This document shows, piece by piece, positions 5,263-5,344 of a stretch of DNA of 5,344 nucleotides (position 1 is its first letter; every line of letters begins with the position of its first letter). Under the pieces are notes generated by a model. It was not told where the DNA came from, ran no database searches, and saw only the letters and a program-made list of their open reading frames with translations. This DNA comes from Clostridiales bacterium. GTDB taxonomy: Bacteria > Bacillota > Clostridia > Peptostreptococcales > Anaerovoracaceae. The stretch lies in NCBI GenBank assembly GCA_012515135.1, contig JAAYYX010000134.1:1-5344 (forward strand), in the 5' to 3' direction. Both the position numbers and the translations under genes were made by a program.

Positions 5263-5344
5263 ATGAAAATCGTAATATCAGGCCATGGAAGAACGGGCAG
5301 CATTCTTCAGGAAATGATAAATGAAAATAAAAATATGAGTGAGG
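5263..5344 (+). CDS. dapB: Probable 4-hydroxy-tetrahydrodipicolinate reductase, N-terminal fragment
   Basis: Only 27 codons are inside the window. They begin MKIVISGHGRTGSILQEMI, a beta strand followed by a Gly-rich turn and a helix, as expected for the NAD(P)H-binding Rossmann fold of DapB. The turn reads GHGRTG, one residue shorter than the common GxxGRMG, a variation known within the family. Position after dapA supports the call, since DapB reduces the DapA product. AAGGAG at 5251-5256 is 6 nt before ATG 5263 and only 3 nt before an adjacent in-frame ATG at 5260, so 5263 is preferred. Another Rossmann-fold oxidoreductase cannot be excluded from so short a piece. Confidence 0.7.
   Translation, partial: MKIVISGHGRTGSILQEMINENKNMSE

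Overview
This window holds a lysine/diaminopimelate (DAP) biosynthesis locus. Strong AGGAGG-type ribosome binding sites, a transcriptional lysine riboswitch (L-box) with an intrinsic terminator, tightly packed genes, moderate G+C and heavy use of ATA, AGA and AGG codons all point to a Firmicute, most likely a clostridial one. The genus cannot be told from this sequence.

Layout. Positions 1-581 (minus strand) hold the N-terminal 193 codons of an M20D-family metallo-amidohydrolase that runs off the left edge. Its start region is a 26-bp tandem triplication (570-647), and each copy carries its own Shine-Dalgarno site and ATG. Between the divergent genes lie two back-to-back sigma-A-type promoters: 666-694 leftward and 725-753 rightward. 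The rightward promoter feeds a leader of about 300 nt with a lysine riboswitch aptamer (about 784-935) and a terminator hairpin (974-1003).

The rightward operon is lysA (1064-2341), an aspartokinase-family gene (2338-3531), dapF (3536-4405), dapA (4365-5240) and the start of a probable dapB (5263 to the right edge). The genes overlap or are separated by 4 to 22 nt, so they are probably one transcript switched off by lysine. DapA and DapB make tetrahydrodipicolinate, DapF converts LL-DAP to meso-DAP, and LysA decarboxylates meso-DAP to lysine. The acyl-transfer and amination steps are not in the window. The divergent amidohydrolase could be the N-acetyl-DAP deacetylase, but this is unproven.

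The most unusual item is the aspartokinase-family protein. It is full length with an intact reading frame and recognisable tandem ACT domains, but nearly every catalytic and ATP-binding motif of the kinase domain is replaced. It looks like a pseudoenzyme kept inside a lysine-controlled operon. The second is the triplicated ribosome-binding-site/start cassette of the amidohydrolase, which places three initiation sites in three reading frames.
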